The position numbers and the translations under genes are program-made. Shown here piece by piece: positions 43,775 through 54,915 of a stretch of DNA of 64,000 nt. The DNA is from Salvia splendens (taxonomy: Eukaryota; Streptophyta; Magnoliopsida; Lamiales; Lamiaceae): the NCBI RefSeq assembly GCF_004379255.2, contig NC_056040.1, positions 806,001 to 870,000 on the forward strand, read 5' to 3'. The notes beneath the pieces are model-generated. The model worked only from the letters and a program-made list of their open reading frames with translations. It did no database searches and was not told the DNA's origin. Each line of letters starts with the position of its first letter. Positions within the stretch are counted from its first letter, which is position 1.

Positions 43775-43792
43775 TCCCACAGACGGCGCCAG
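43775..43792 (-). other. Primer binding site of the Tat-type element
   Basis: On the - strand TGGCGCCGTCTGTGGGAA follows the 5' LTR after one or two bases. The first nine bases match the complement of the 3' end of plant tRNA-Asp as I remember it. The same 18 bases occur beside the copia LTR at about 50669-50686. Confidence 0.7.
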
Positions 43793-44476
43793 TGATGAAT
43801 CCGCGAATTTCTGATGTTAGTAAATGCTGGTAGAGAATGAAAACTACAACACACAGAATTTACGTGGTTCGATTTACTGAAGTAAATCTACGTCCACGGG
43901 AAGAAGGGAGGGCAAGATTGTATTGCTTGATCTGGGATTACAGCTTACAACACAGACTTGCTATATGATTTTATCTCTAGAGAGCTTAACCCTTTTCTAT
44001 CTGATCTAAGTTCTATTTATACAATGAACTAAGATCGTGGCTTGCGTCACCACTAAGTCGTGGATGTCGTGTAGGTCATGGCCTAAGATCGTGGCCTGAG
44101 TTGACACCACGTGGTAGTGGGTGTGTTGGAAGTTGTGGAAATCCTGTATGGGTCCACTAACTCCTTGTTCGGTCGAATACTGAGACCGAACTGCTTTGGT
44201 TGCCGATCTGAGAGTAGAGCTTGATGCCGACCTAAGAGCAGAGCTTGATTGGTTGGCTTTTGCCGAGCTGTAGGCTGAGGCCGAACTCTTACTGAGACCG
44301 AACTGCTTTGGTTGCCGATCTGAGAGCTTGATGCCGACTTGAGAGCAGAGCTTGATTGGTTGGCTTTTACCGAGCTGTAGGCTGAGGCCGAACTCTTTGG
44401 TAATGCCGAACTCATACTCTTCCTTGGGCTGATGGGCCGTCACTGCTGTTGGGCTTGTTTAGTCCGTACCCCATCA
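43793..44476 (-). repeat. 5' LTR of the Tat-type element
   Basis: Partner of 37168-37851, offset 6625 bp, same length. The pair is the youngest-looking repeat pair in the window together with the copia LTRs. Confidence 0.9.
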
Positions 44477-44639
44477 ATAACCAAGAAGAATCTAAAATAT
44501 CAATCTCTATCTCTAACTTACCAACTATAAAGGGGCAGGCCCTCCATGTTCCCGTTTTCTTCCGGTTAGCCGGCCTACCCTTGTAGTCTACCGTGCCATC
44601 TTTCGTGTAGTTATCGTCTTCCGCCATGGCGCCACAGAT

Positions 44640-46005
44640 CGATCCAAGCTATTCTGTGCACAACAAATTTGTGTTTTAAACTCAAGAAGAATTAATAACA
44701 GTTGTGGAACTGTTTTAATTAGGATAAGAGGAAATATGAGTAGTTCTTGAATTTTCACAGACAGAATCTCACGAATCTGGATTTGTCACTCATGACACAA
44801 GGAATTTGGAGATTACCCAGAAATGTGAAAATATTTTTGCAAAAAATAAGGCTGGAAAGAAATTATATGCAGCTCAACTACTAAATTGAGTGTAAGTGCA
44901 TGAATTTTTTAGAAAAAAAAAAACTTATCTTTGCTGAAAAAGGTTTAGGAAATCTTAACGACTTGATTTGTTTGTTTTGCATACTTCTATATTCATGTTC
45001 AGATTTCAATTATCATATTTTCCAAAACACTAATTTTATTGTCCTAATATTTTCTAAATACTTTAAATAAGAAAATAACAGTCACTGGTATTGCCAAAAA
45101 TATAACATACTCTTTTTCACAATTAACTATCTACACATCATAAATATTTACACATCTTTTTATCTTAATTACTACTCCTTACTAGTACTACTATATTTTT
45201 AAAAGCAATCTTCACAATACAGAGCCATTTATTTATTTTTCCTGTAATTTGAACATATTAACAAAAAACGTCTCATATCAATTACACGATATAAAAATTT
45301 CCATTGCATAGTAAAATATAAAAAAGAGATAGTTAAAAATAAGAAGGAAATGAACAATTAAACCTCAGTTCTTGAGTTGATCATAACTTCAGTTCAACTG
45401 ATAATTAGACGTTGACTCTTTTGGTTTTGTGATTATGATAATTTTCTAGTCATACAAATAACCTGATATGGTGTGAATGCTTTTCTGGTTGTAGTGTCAC
45501 ATATATGTATACATTTATGTGCGATTTAGTATGGAAGATAAATAAATTAAAACATGACAATAACACACATTTTAGCTCATTTTTGTTCATAAAACTTCAA
45601 GATAGATGAATCATTAAATCTATGAGACTGTTTCAGTTGATAAAATTAAATCTTGAGATTAAATATATATTGTGTTTAGTTTATAAAATTGAATCTCACA
45701 ACTTAATCTTAGATGTAATGTAGTTGATTGAAATCATATTTCATTGTTAGAATAAGCAGATCCTAATCCACTTAATCTGACAAAAACTTCACGCTCTGTT
45801 TATGCATCAAACTTTCAAATTTCAAGATATTGCAGATGTTGATAATGCTTGCCAAGTTTGAGTTAGCTTCTAAATTTGTGGTTTATTTAAGAGTATGAGT
45901 TGGAGGGTATCGACAGACAGCCCAATGCAGAGGGAAAAACACAAGATTCTGTTAATTGATATCTTGCCGATCATCCTGAACCAACTTCAGATTCAATCCA
46001 TCATT
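44640..46005. other. AT-rich spacer
   Basis: Upstream region of the NPF remnant, then AT-rich DNA. Just before the copia insertion (45950-46010) a protein-like phase (YLADHPEPTSDSIHHYNE across the empty site) is readable but preceded by a stop; I do not call it a gene. Confidence 0.45.
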
Positions 46006-46010
46006 ATAAT

Positions 46011-46608
46011 TGTTATGAAAGTATGCAAAAGATCGATGATAACAACAACCATGCGGAAAAAGAAAGAACACTAGAGTTTTACGTGGTTCGATCGTAAGAT
46101 CTACGTCCACGGCCAAAGGCAATATGATTCAGTATATTGAGAAATATGCAGAGATTTACAATTACTCAAGAACTCTCTCCAAGAACTCAACACCTCTAAT
46201 CTAATTCTAAACCAAGAACTAATCAAGTGATAGTTTGGAGACTCTTTTCTTGAATATCGAAGTAGCTGATTAACTTTTCCAGGTGCAGCCTTCGTCTGCT
46301 TTATATCAGTCCCTTCATCCTCCAACGGCTCTCTTGAGATGTTAGTTAACAAACCAGTTATAACTGTTCCAACGGCTACTTCCCGTTTCTTGGTTTGCAT
46401 CAACATGCCGAAGTGCTGCATGATGCCGAGCTCAATAAAATGCCGAGCTCAATAAAATGCCGAGCTCAATAAAATGCCGAGCTCAATAAAATGCCGAGCT
46501 CAATAAAATCTTGAACGAGCTCAACCTCTAACAAATCTGCAGCTGTTGAGAATGACATTGATTTTAGCTTGCTGCATCCAACGGTGATTGTGAGATTATA
46601 CTCCAACA
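46011..46608 (-). repeat. 3' LTR of the copia element
   Basis: 598 bp. Contains five copies of the 17-bp unit 'atgccgagctcaataaa' (about 46424-46508); the other LTR has four, which accounts for the whole length difference. Confidence 0.9.
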
Positions 46609-46670
46609 AACTCCACCTTAATCTCAGAATCAACAATGAATCATAATCCTCTGACAAAACCTCAAACTCA

Positions 46671-49600
46671 TCACTCCACAAGTCCCACCAGCCCCAAGCA
46701 GTATTTAAACTTCATGGCTGGCAACGGCTTTGTCAACATATCAGCCGCATTATGCTCAGTAGATATTTTCACCATCTTGACTTCACCTCTCTGTATTTCA
46801 TCCCTTATGAAGTGCATCCGCACATCTATGTGCTTACTTCTTTCGTGAAACACTTGGTGTTTGGCAAGGCATAAGGCGCTGCTGCTGTCACAGTTTATTT
46901 CCACTGTGTCTTGCTTCTCCCCAAAATCTTCTAGGATTCCCTTCAGCCATATTGCTTCTTTCACAGCCTCTGTCATTGCCATGTACTCAGCTTCCGTAGT
47001 AGATAAAGCAACCACATGTTGTAATCCAGATTTCCAGCTTATAGCAGTGCCATTTAGGGTGAACACATATCCAGTTTGAGATCTCCTATTATCTCTATTT
47101 GATGCATAATCAGAATCGCAAAACCCCACCAGTGCTCCACCTTGATCCTTACAATCTGCCTTGTACAACAGACCATAATCTGAAGCACCCTTCAAGTATC
47201 TGAGCAACCACTTCAATGCTATCCAATGCTCTCTCCCATGGTCTGACATAAATCGGCTAGTAACACTTATAGCCTGAGCCAAATCTGGTCTTGTGCATAG
47301 CATTGTGTACATTATGCTTCCTATGATGTTTGCATAAGGTATCTTGCTCAGCTCTTTCCTCTCTGAGTCATTCTTTGGTTTCTGATCCATGCTCAACTTA
47401 AAGTGAGCAGCCAATGGTGTAGAGACAGGTTTGAAGTCATCAGCCTGAAATTTCTTCAAAACTCTCTGGATGTAATTCCTCTGCAACAACCTGAGCTCTT
47501 TCTTTGGCCTATCCCTCAGTATATCCATGCCAAGGATTCTCCTTGCATTTCCAAGATCCTTCATTTCAAACTTGGATTCCAGTTCAGCCTTGATTCTCTC
47601 AATCACTCCCAGATCTGCTCCTGCCACAAGCATATCATCAACATACAAAAGTAGAAAAGCAATTGGTACACCATTCCTTTCTCTGATGTAAACACAGCTA
47701 TCATACTGCGATTTTCTGAAACCAATACTCATCATATGCTCATCAAACTTGAGATACCACTGCCTACTACTTTGCTTCAATCCATACAAACTTCTCTTGA
47801 GCAAACACACTTTGTCTTCATTCCCAGCCTCCATGAACCCCTCGGGTTGATGCATATATATTGTTTCTTCAAGTTCACCATGCAAGAAGGCTGTCTTGAC
47901 ATCGAGTTGGTGTAACTCCCAATCATACTTTGCAACAAGAGCAAGCAATATCCTGATGGAACTGTGTTTTACAACCGGAGAGAACACATCATTATAATCA
48001 ATCCCCTCTTCTTGAGTGAATCCTCTAGCAACAAGCCGTGCCTTAAATCTGACACTCTCAACTTCACCAACTTCAATCTTCATCTTGAAGATCCATTTGC
48101 AGCTAATAAGCTTTTGGGTCCCTGGATTCTTCACCAAAATCCAAGTATGGTTTTTGAGTAGTGACTGGATCTCTTCTCTCATAGCTGCAAGCCATTTCTC
48201 CTTTTCCTTACTCGACATAGCTTCAGCATAGGTGGATGGCTCTAAGCACTCCAATACCTCAGCAACACAGAGAGCAAAAAAACTCATCTCATAATCACTG
48301 AACCTGGCTGGCTTTCTGATCTCTCTTCTGTTTCTGTCCCTGGCTATAATATGTGATCTCTGATCATCATCAATCTGATCTCGTTGCTGGGGTTGCTGTG
48401 GACTTGAAGCTTTATGGGAACTTGAAGCTCCACCTCCATTCTGATCATCTGGATCACTAGGTGGTGGCTGGCCATGCTGAACTTCTTGATCAATAGATAC
48501 TCTTTCACTCATCTGATCCTCAGTCTTCAAGAATGGCATATGATGCTCATGGAAGACCACATCTCGGCTCACAATTATCTTCTTGTTCCCCTCTTCAGTG
48601 CACCACAACCTGTACCCTTTTACTCCATGTTGGTACCCAACCATCACACATTTCTGAGCCCTTGCATCAAGCTTTCCCTGCTTGCAGTGGGCATATGCTC
48701 TACAACCGAACACCTTGAACTGATTGTACTCTCTATCTCCACCATACCATCTGACATCTGGGATTTCATTTCCTATAGCTGATGATGGAGAACTGTTAAT
48801 TAGCACCGCAGCAGTACACACTGCCTCCCCCCAGAACATCTTTGGCAAGCCTGATGATAAAAGCATGCATCTGACTCTATCGAGGAGTGTTCGGTTCATT
48901 CTTTCAGCAACTCCGTTTTGTTGCGGATTAGCCGGGACTGTCCTATGCCTTTGTATCCCATTTGATTTGCAGAAAGACTCAAAATCTTCAGATAAGAACT
49001 CCAGCCCGTTATCAGTCCTCAAGCACTTGAGAGTGGTGGATTTCTTCAGCTTCATCTCTGTGCACCATTCTCTGAATTTTTCAAATGCTTGTGACTTCTG
49101 CTTTAGGATGTATATCCAGACTTTTCTGCTATAATCATCTATTATCGACATGAAATACCTGCCTCATCCCATAGAAGCAGGCTGAGCTGGACCCCATAAA
49201 TCACAATGCGCATAGTCAAGAGGTAATTTGGAGGTGTGTTTACCAGCCTTGTATGGTAGCTTCTTGCTCTTTCCCAGAGCACAGTGTTCACATTCCTTGA
49301 ACCTCTGATCACTTCCAGCCGGAATGACCCCTTTCTGGATCAGTTCTCTCATCCCACTTTCTCCAAGATGGCCGAGCCTCTTGTGCCACAGACTCATATC
49401 AGAGTCCTCTGCAAGATTCACTGAAGCAACAACAGTTTCTGCTACTAGATAGTATAAACTGTTTCTTCTCTCAGCAATCAGCAAGATTTTTCCATTAAGT
49501 GAGACATTCATATAGCCTTTCTCAGAAGAAAACCTGAAACCTCTAGATTCAAGCATGCCAAGTGAAATCAAATTCCTCTTAATCTCAGGAATGTACCTGA

Positions 49601-50648
49601 CTTGAGTAAGCAGTTTTGTTGATCCATCATGAGCTCTCAATCTGATATCTCCAATGCCTTTGATGTAGCACATCTGATCATTCCCCAACATTACTGACCC
49701 GGTTGCCTCAGAAAAGTTTTCAAACCAAGCTTTGTTGGAACAAATATGGAAGCTGCATCCGGAGTCCATTATCCAAGAACTCTCTATCCCACCACTCACC
49801 ACATTCATGATCTGGGGTGGATCTGTGTCTTCTGCAAGATCAGCCTGATTTTGGGTAGCCTTCTCTTCGTTTTGCTTCCTTATCCACGAGTAGCAATCCC
49901 TTTTGAGATGCCCAGGTTTCTTGCAGTAATGACAGCTTCGCTTCTCCTCATTTTGCTTCTGATACTTAGGCTTTTGATTCTGATTGAATTTCTTTTTCTT
50001 GCCTTTGAAAGCCTTTACATTCAAGGCTTGACTGCCACTTCCTTCATTTGTCGTCGAAGAGTTCTTTTCCAGCTCCTTTGATCGAAGAGCACACTGAACT
50101 TCTTCATATGTGATGCCAGATTCTGCATTCCGGCCAAACAGCATTGCATCTTTAAGATGCTGGAATGTTTTGGGAAGAGCATTCAAGAGCAAGATGGCCT
50201 TGTCTTCATTCTTCATGGGGCCATCTACATTCTCCAAATCATCCAGATTCTTGCTGAAATCATCAATCTGCTCTGCGAAGGGTCGGTCTTCAAGAATCTT
50301 GTATGAAAAGAGGCGCTGCTTCATGTATAGGCGATTAGCAAGCGACTTGGTCATGTACAGCGCTTCGAGCTTCGTCCATACCCCATGCGCCGTGGTTTCC
50401 TTCGCAACCTCGCGCAACACCTTGTCCGTGAGATTGAGAATAATGGCGCTATGGGCTTTCTTGGCAATCTCAGCCTTCTTCCTCACGCTCTTCTCATCGA
50501 GATCTTCTTTTTCTTTCCCCTTCGGATCAATTGGCTCGATCGCTTCATCGAGCCCTTGCTGGATCAACAGAGCCTTCATCTTGATCTGCCACAGACCAAA
50601 GTCATTCTTCCCCGAGAATTTCTCCGCTTCGAACCTCGTCGTCGCCAT
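46671..50648 (-). pseudogene. Copia gag-pol polyprotein with one premature TGA
   Basis: 1326 codons from the ATG at 50648, a single frame interrupted only by TGA at 49164-49166. Order: gag of the UBN2 type (KFSGKNDFGLWQIKMKALL), CCHC knuckle CHYCKKPGHLKRDC, protease WIMDSGCSFHIC, pre-integrase LWHKRLGHL, integrase (stop falls between PASMG and YFMSIIDDYSRK, at the start of the core), GVAERMNRTLLDRVR, RT with FLLLYVDDMLVAG, and RNase H with ALSTTEAEYMAMTEAV. The gag-pol order with INT before RT is the Ty1/copia order; motif wording is close to Tnt1-type (Tork) elements. The stop removes integrase, RT and RNase H unless read through. Confidence 0.95.
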
Positions 50649-50688
50649 CGATATCAACTCCGATGCTCTTCCCACAGACGGCGCCACT

Positions 50689-51269
50689 TGTTATGAAAGT
50701 ATGCAAAAGATCGATGATAACAACAACCATGCGGAAAAAGAAAGAACACTAGAGTTTTACGTGGTTCGATCGTAAGATCTACGTCCACGGCCAAAGGCAA
50801 TATGATTCAGTATATTGAGAAATATGCAGAGATTTACAATTACTCAAGAACTCTCTCCAAGAACTCAACACCTCTAATCTAATTCTAAACCAAGAACTAA
50901 TCAAGTGATAGTTTGGAGACTCTTTTCTTGAATATCGAAGTAGCTGATTAACTTTTCCAGGTGCAGCCTTCGTCTGCTTTATATCAGTCCCTTCATCCTC
51001 CAACGGCTCTCTTGAGATGTTAGTTAACAAACCAGTTATAACTGTTCCAACGGCTACTTCCCGTTTCTTGGTTTGCATCAACATGCCGAAGTGCTGCATG
51101 ATGCCGAGCTCAATAAAATGCCGAGCTCAATAAAATGCCGAGCTCAATAAAATGCCGAGCTCAATAAAATCTTGAACGAGCTCAACCTCTAACAAATCTG
51201 CAGCTGTTGAGAATGACATTGATTTTAGCTTGCTGCATCCAACGGTGATTGTGAGATTATACTCCAACA
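50689..51269 (-). repeat. 5' LTR of the copia element
   Basis: 581 bp, identical where compared to 46011-46608 apart from one missing 17-bp unit (copies at about 51102-51170). Confidence 0.9.
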
Positions 51270-51600
51270 ATAATGAAGTAATGCCCTTAATTTATTGGAT
51301 GAGTTTGAGCCATTTGTATGTCTTCAATTTACTGAGGTGTTAGTTAAACTGTAGAATTCTTGATCACGGAACATTGCCCGTATATTCTTATCTGGATGTT
51401 TTTATGCTTTGAATTTAGGTTTCAGTGTTTCGAATGTAACAGTCATTTCACCAAATGGTTTGATTACTTTGAGAAAGACAAGCTATGTTTTAGTTAGATT
51501 GTATTCTAAATCCCAGTTTATTTTTAGAATCTTAAAATCCAGCTAAGCTTCCGGTCAGAAGAGTAAGGGTCCGGGAAATCCCAGATTCACTGATTGCCGG

Positions 51601-52546
51601 ATGGCACTGCTTCCGTCAAAGGGAGTGGTGATTTCCATTCCCAGCCTAGTTCTATCAGCTGCAGCTTTTGCAATCCTTTTATTCTTCTTGCTATCAACCG
51701 GCTCACCCCCCTCTGCTCCTTGCTCTTGCTCCGCCCCAACTGTGGACTACGGCAGCAAGATAGGTGGAGAGCGTGTTTCAACTTCAGCTGAGGACATAGA
51801 TTGGTTGAAGAGTCGGGTCGAAGCCAATGGATTACATATGCAGCAGAACATTCTACGCAACCCGTCAACAGCAGCTCCAGGATCTTCTAAACTTCAAAGG
51901 CATATCTCACTATGAAAGAGAAGATGCTAACAACCATACCGCCCTTCCTTGTCCCAGTGAGCTACTTGTAGAAGAACACCACAGCAACTACGGGGAGCCT
52001 TGGGCAGGTGGAAGGGATGTATTTGAATTTCTTGCAGAGTCAGCCCGCCTAACACCCAATTCAAGAGTTCTTGAGATCGGGTGTGGCACACTTCGTGTTG
52101 GCCTGCATTTTATACGGTACTTAGAACCAGAGCATTTCCACTGCCTAGAAAGGGACGAGCTCTCTCTAATGGCTGCACTACGCTACGAGCTTCCATCACA
52201 AGGCTTGTTGTACAAGCGCCCTCTGATTGTAAGAGGCGAAGACATGGATTTCAGTAAGTTTGGGTCTGATACTGTGTATGATTTGATATATGCCAGTGCT
52301 GTTTTCCTCCATATACCCGAGAAGCTCGTGTGGACTGGTCTGGAGAGGTTGGTTGGTCGGCTGAAGCCTCTAGAAGGCCGAATCTTTGTCTCACATAATG
52401 TCAAGTTCTGCTCTCGTCTGGGAGGTGAAGAATGCACGAAAAGGCTGACTGATCTGGGCCTCGAATATAAAGGCAAGCATACACATGATAGTTTGCTCTC
52501 CAACCACTACGAGATATGGTTCGAGTTCAGGCGATTTAAGGCTTAA
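51601..52546 (+). CDS. Membrane-anchored SAM-dependent methyltransferase, one frameshift
   Basis: ATG at 51601. Residues about 14-34 form a hydrophobic signal-anchor (SLVLSAAAFAILLFFLL), followed by a Ser/Pro/Cys linker and VEANGLHMQQNILR. The frame must shift between 51848 and 51864 (one extra base relative to the continuing frame) to reach QQQLQDLLNFKGI, LPCPSELLVEEHHSNYGEPW, the SAM-binding motif RVLEIGCGTLRVGLHFIRYL, HCLERDELSLMAALRYELP and the family C-terminus THDSLLSNHYEIWFEFRR, stop at 52546. Substrate is not known to me. With a true frameshift the product would be about 100 aa; a one-base sequence error would restore a normal gene. The copia element ends about 330 bp upstream. Confidence 0.75.
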
Positions 52547-53640
52547 AACAGCACAAGATAGCAATCCTCGATCGTTCTTCTGACCATGGTGGGGAGGGAG
52601 CAGGAAATGTTGATGATGAACATATTGCAGAGGAAGTTAGAACACTATGCAGAGGTTCTGTTGATCTTTTGTTACCCTTTGCAGGTTTTATGTATTACTA
52701 ATAGCTATATTCAATTGTATTCTTCAATATATTTTCAAACATTACCTCTGTTAATGAAATTGATTTTGTATGACATATGTACATGAATCTCTTGTACTTA
52801 TCATTGTTTAGTTCGTCACTTCATATTTGATCATGCTCTAATCTACTCCTAAATAAATAAATAATACACCATCGTCCACAACAAATTGTCCTAATTTCTT
52901 TTGGGCTACAAAAATTAATTATTTTATTGTGCCGAGTTTAGTAATTGGACCTGATTAATGAAATCATTTTGGGCCTGATATGAAATTGTTTTGGGTATGT
53001 CAATACAAATTCATTCTCTTTCGGAATTATAAATGGTCTCTGATAAGATGGGTTTCATTTCCTATTATTTTTTAACTATGTATTTCTTTTTCACTATATA
53101 AATTTTGTACTAAAATACTTACCATTCATTACCGTTATAATTTATTAATATATGAGCTTGAATCAAATTATTTAATTCTTTCTAAAGATCAAATGGATCT
53201 CACCCAAACTTTTATGTACATGTTTTTTACTTCTAATTCACCATCCCAACAACCTGTCTTTGGACTTTTTCATCAGAAATTGAAATTTTACTATTTGGCT
53301 CATGTGCGTGAAATATATAAAATGTCTTTCATTTTTATTCAATCAACACTATAATATTTTAGGTGTAAAATAGATTATACTACTTCCTCTTTCATATTAA
53401 AAATACGAGCAATGGATATAGCATGAAAATTAAGATAAAATTGATAAAGTAAGAGAGGGGAGGAGAATAGTAAAAGTAGTTAAAGTAATGTTAGTGTATA
53501 GTGAAACCTACATTATTAAATTGATATAACTTTTCAAAAATGAAATGAATATATTTTTGTGGGACGGACGAAAATGATATAATCGTAAAGATTTCGGGCA
53601 ATACCTTTTACCTTAGGTATGATATTTATTTGCGCTGATT
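52547..53640. other. 3' flank and AT-rich spacer
   Basis: Probable 3' UTR to about 52780, then AT-rich DNA with a decayed Stowaway-like piece (about 53386-53580, right end 'gtgggacggacg'). Confidence 0.5.
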
Positions 53641-53870
53641 TGTATGTTTGACCACGGGTGTACCAAAAAACCACTTTTGGCGGAATCCGACTAATCTTAT
53701 TCGACCGAGTTTGCAGATTAAGGTCGAAAGTCTTCCAACGGTCCGACTAATCTTATTCGATCGAGTTTGCAGATTAAGGTCGAAAGTCTTCCAACGGGTG
53801 GTGAGGTTTGAACTCGTGATCTCAAGGTCACCACAGTTCCGCGCTGCCAACAGCGCTACGATCCGTTGGT
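53640..53870 (-). mobile_element. tRNA-derived SINE with an internal duplication
   Basis: On the - strand an A-box-like 'gtagcgctgttggcagcgcgg' (from about 53860) and a B box 'gagttcaaacctcacc' (about 53815) form a pol III-type head. The body contains a direct duplication of about 50 bp ('ccgactaatcttattcga' plus 'cgagtttgcagattaaggtc' and 'gaaagtcttccaac', at 53685-53738 and 53742-53794). Confidence 0.55.
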
Positions 53871-54507
53871 GATATATTTTCTTTAACGGGTAATTGTTCT
53901 ACATAAAAAAAATGTTAACTTGCTACATTAGGTAAAGAAACACTTCAATCTTGAATAAGAGCAATTTCCGATACAGTTTTGTCACAACAAAGTTGAAGAA
54001 CATCTCGAAGTTACAATTATTAAACTCATCTCACAATCTAATTGTTGGGAAATCTTTTTATGAGTATATTTATATTTGATTTTCTAGCATCCTCAAATCT
54101 TGAAAGCCTATCCATTGTTAAACAAAATCAAGAATTATTAAATAACATCAATATTCTCACACACCCCAAAAAGAATCTTAACATTTTTTTAGCAGATTCG
54201 GGTTTGCCATTTTTAGTTTTCAAGAGTTAAAAATGGGAATAGCATTTTACAGTGGGCTTGTATAATTTCCAAATTTATAAACAAAGCCACCCATTTTCAA
54301 TATTAAAGACATCAAGAAAAAGAGTAATAGATTCTCATATTTCCTCATTCTTTTTATGCATATCAAGATAATTTTTCACACCAACTCAAAAAAAAAATTC
54401 CCATTATTATCACTAGGATTATTGGTAAAAAAAATACACAAATTATATAAATTTCCAAAATTTTCATAAATTTAAATTCACTCGACATAAAAGATTGGAA
54501 ATTTATA
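53871..54507. other. AT-rich spacer
   Basis: No feature recognised. Confidence 0.45.
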
Positions 54508-54509
54508 TT

Positions 54510-54915
54510 AGGGGTGTGGAATTATACCGAAATACTGGAATACCGGACTTACCGTACCAAAAAAATAATGAGAATATCAATTTTTCAGTATACCGTAGTT
54601 TTCGGTATGATATCATACCTATAAAAGAATCAAATTTAAACGGTATTTTGAATATTTTTGGTATAATAGATTTTTTTCTAGTATAATGGTATACCGTACC
54701 GCTGTTCAGTATACCACAAAAGTACAGTATACCGAAATGCAGTACGGTATACTGAAAACACGGTATAGTAATGGTATCAAAAACTATCTTACCGAATTTT
54801 CGGTATACCGAAAAATTCGGTGCGGTATCAGTATGATATTTTGTCATACCGTAACTTTCGGTACGGTATACGGTATGACACTCACAGTACGGTATACCGT
54901 ACCGAATCACCCCTA
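54510..54915. mobile_element. hAT-like MITE filled with GGTATACC palindromes
   Basis: Ends 'taggggtg' and 'caccccta' are inverted. Between them variants of 'cggtataccg' occur more than a dozen times in both orientations, especially 54590-54905. The flanks are AT-rich, so an 8-bp duplication cannot be read with confidence. No coding capacity; the open frames on both strands are by-products of the repeats. Confidence 0.6.

Larger units (their letters stand above)
37168..44476 (-). mobile_element. Non-autonomous Ty3/gypsy Tat-type LTR retrotransposon with antisense ORFs
   Basis: Two 684-bp LTRs (37168-37851 and 43793-44476) start TG, end CA, and are flanked by the 5-bp duplication ATAAC (37163-37167, 44477-44481). 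On the - strand the 5' LTR (43793-44476) is followed by a primer site beginning TGGCGCCGTCTGTGGGAA, gag (43716-42640), and about 430 bp of the extreme pol C-terminus. Protease, RT, RNase H and the integrase core are missing. The interior from 38.1 to 41.0 kb carries two ORFs on the opposite strand, and 41.1-41.9 kb holds tandem repeats. A G-run polypurine tract ('cggggggggtag' on the - strand) adjoins the 3' LTR. It sits in intron 1 of the NPF pseudogene. The LTRs look identical, so the insertion is young. Confidence 0.9.
35465..44627 (-). pseudogene. NPF8-type peptide/nitrate transporter, 5' half only
   Basis: NPF (POT/PTR) proteins are 12-span proton-coupled transporters of peptides, nitrate and other solutes. 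Exon 1, 44627-44522, has MAEDD...KDGTVDYKGRPA and TGTWRACPFIV. Exon 2, 36218-36001, has [29 protein letters not shown] and [15 protein letters not shown], that is, spans 1-3. Exon 3 from 35922 has CHATRSQTVVCFVALYLVALGTG, then a frameshift near 35765 (in the normal CVSSYGADQFDD motif), then SFFNWFYLSINIGAL and the GWGLGFGIP block. Coding similarity ends near 35465 at MULE sequence; spans 6-12 are absent. Splice sites of exons 1-3 are intact. Intron 1 is 8.3 kb because of inserted elements. Confidence 0.85.
46011..51269 (-). mobile_element. Ty1/copia LTR retrotransposon, Tork (Tnt1-like) type, nearly intact
   Basis: LTRs 46011-46608 (598 bp) and 50689-51269 (581 bp) start TG, end CA, and are flanked by ATAAT (46006-46010, 51270-51274). 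On the - strand: 5' LTR, primer site TGGCGCCGTCTGTGGG, one gag-pol frame, short polypurine stretch 'aaggtggag', 3' LTR. The LTRs look identical except for one 17-bp repeat unit, so the element is young. The polyprotein has one in-frame stop. Confidence 0.95.

Noticed and set aside
46101..46421. 106-aa ORF in the copia LTR, repeated at 50779-51099
   Set aside because: LTR sequence; identity of the two copies reflects LTR identity, not selection on a protein.
48724..49134. 136-aa + strand ORF opposite to copia pol
   Set aside because: Shadow of the conserved integrase coding sequence.
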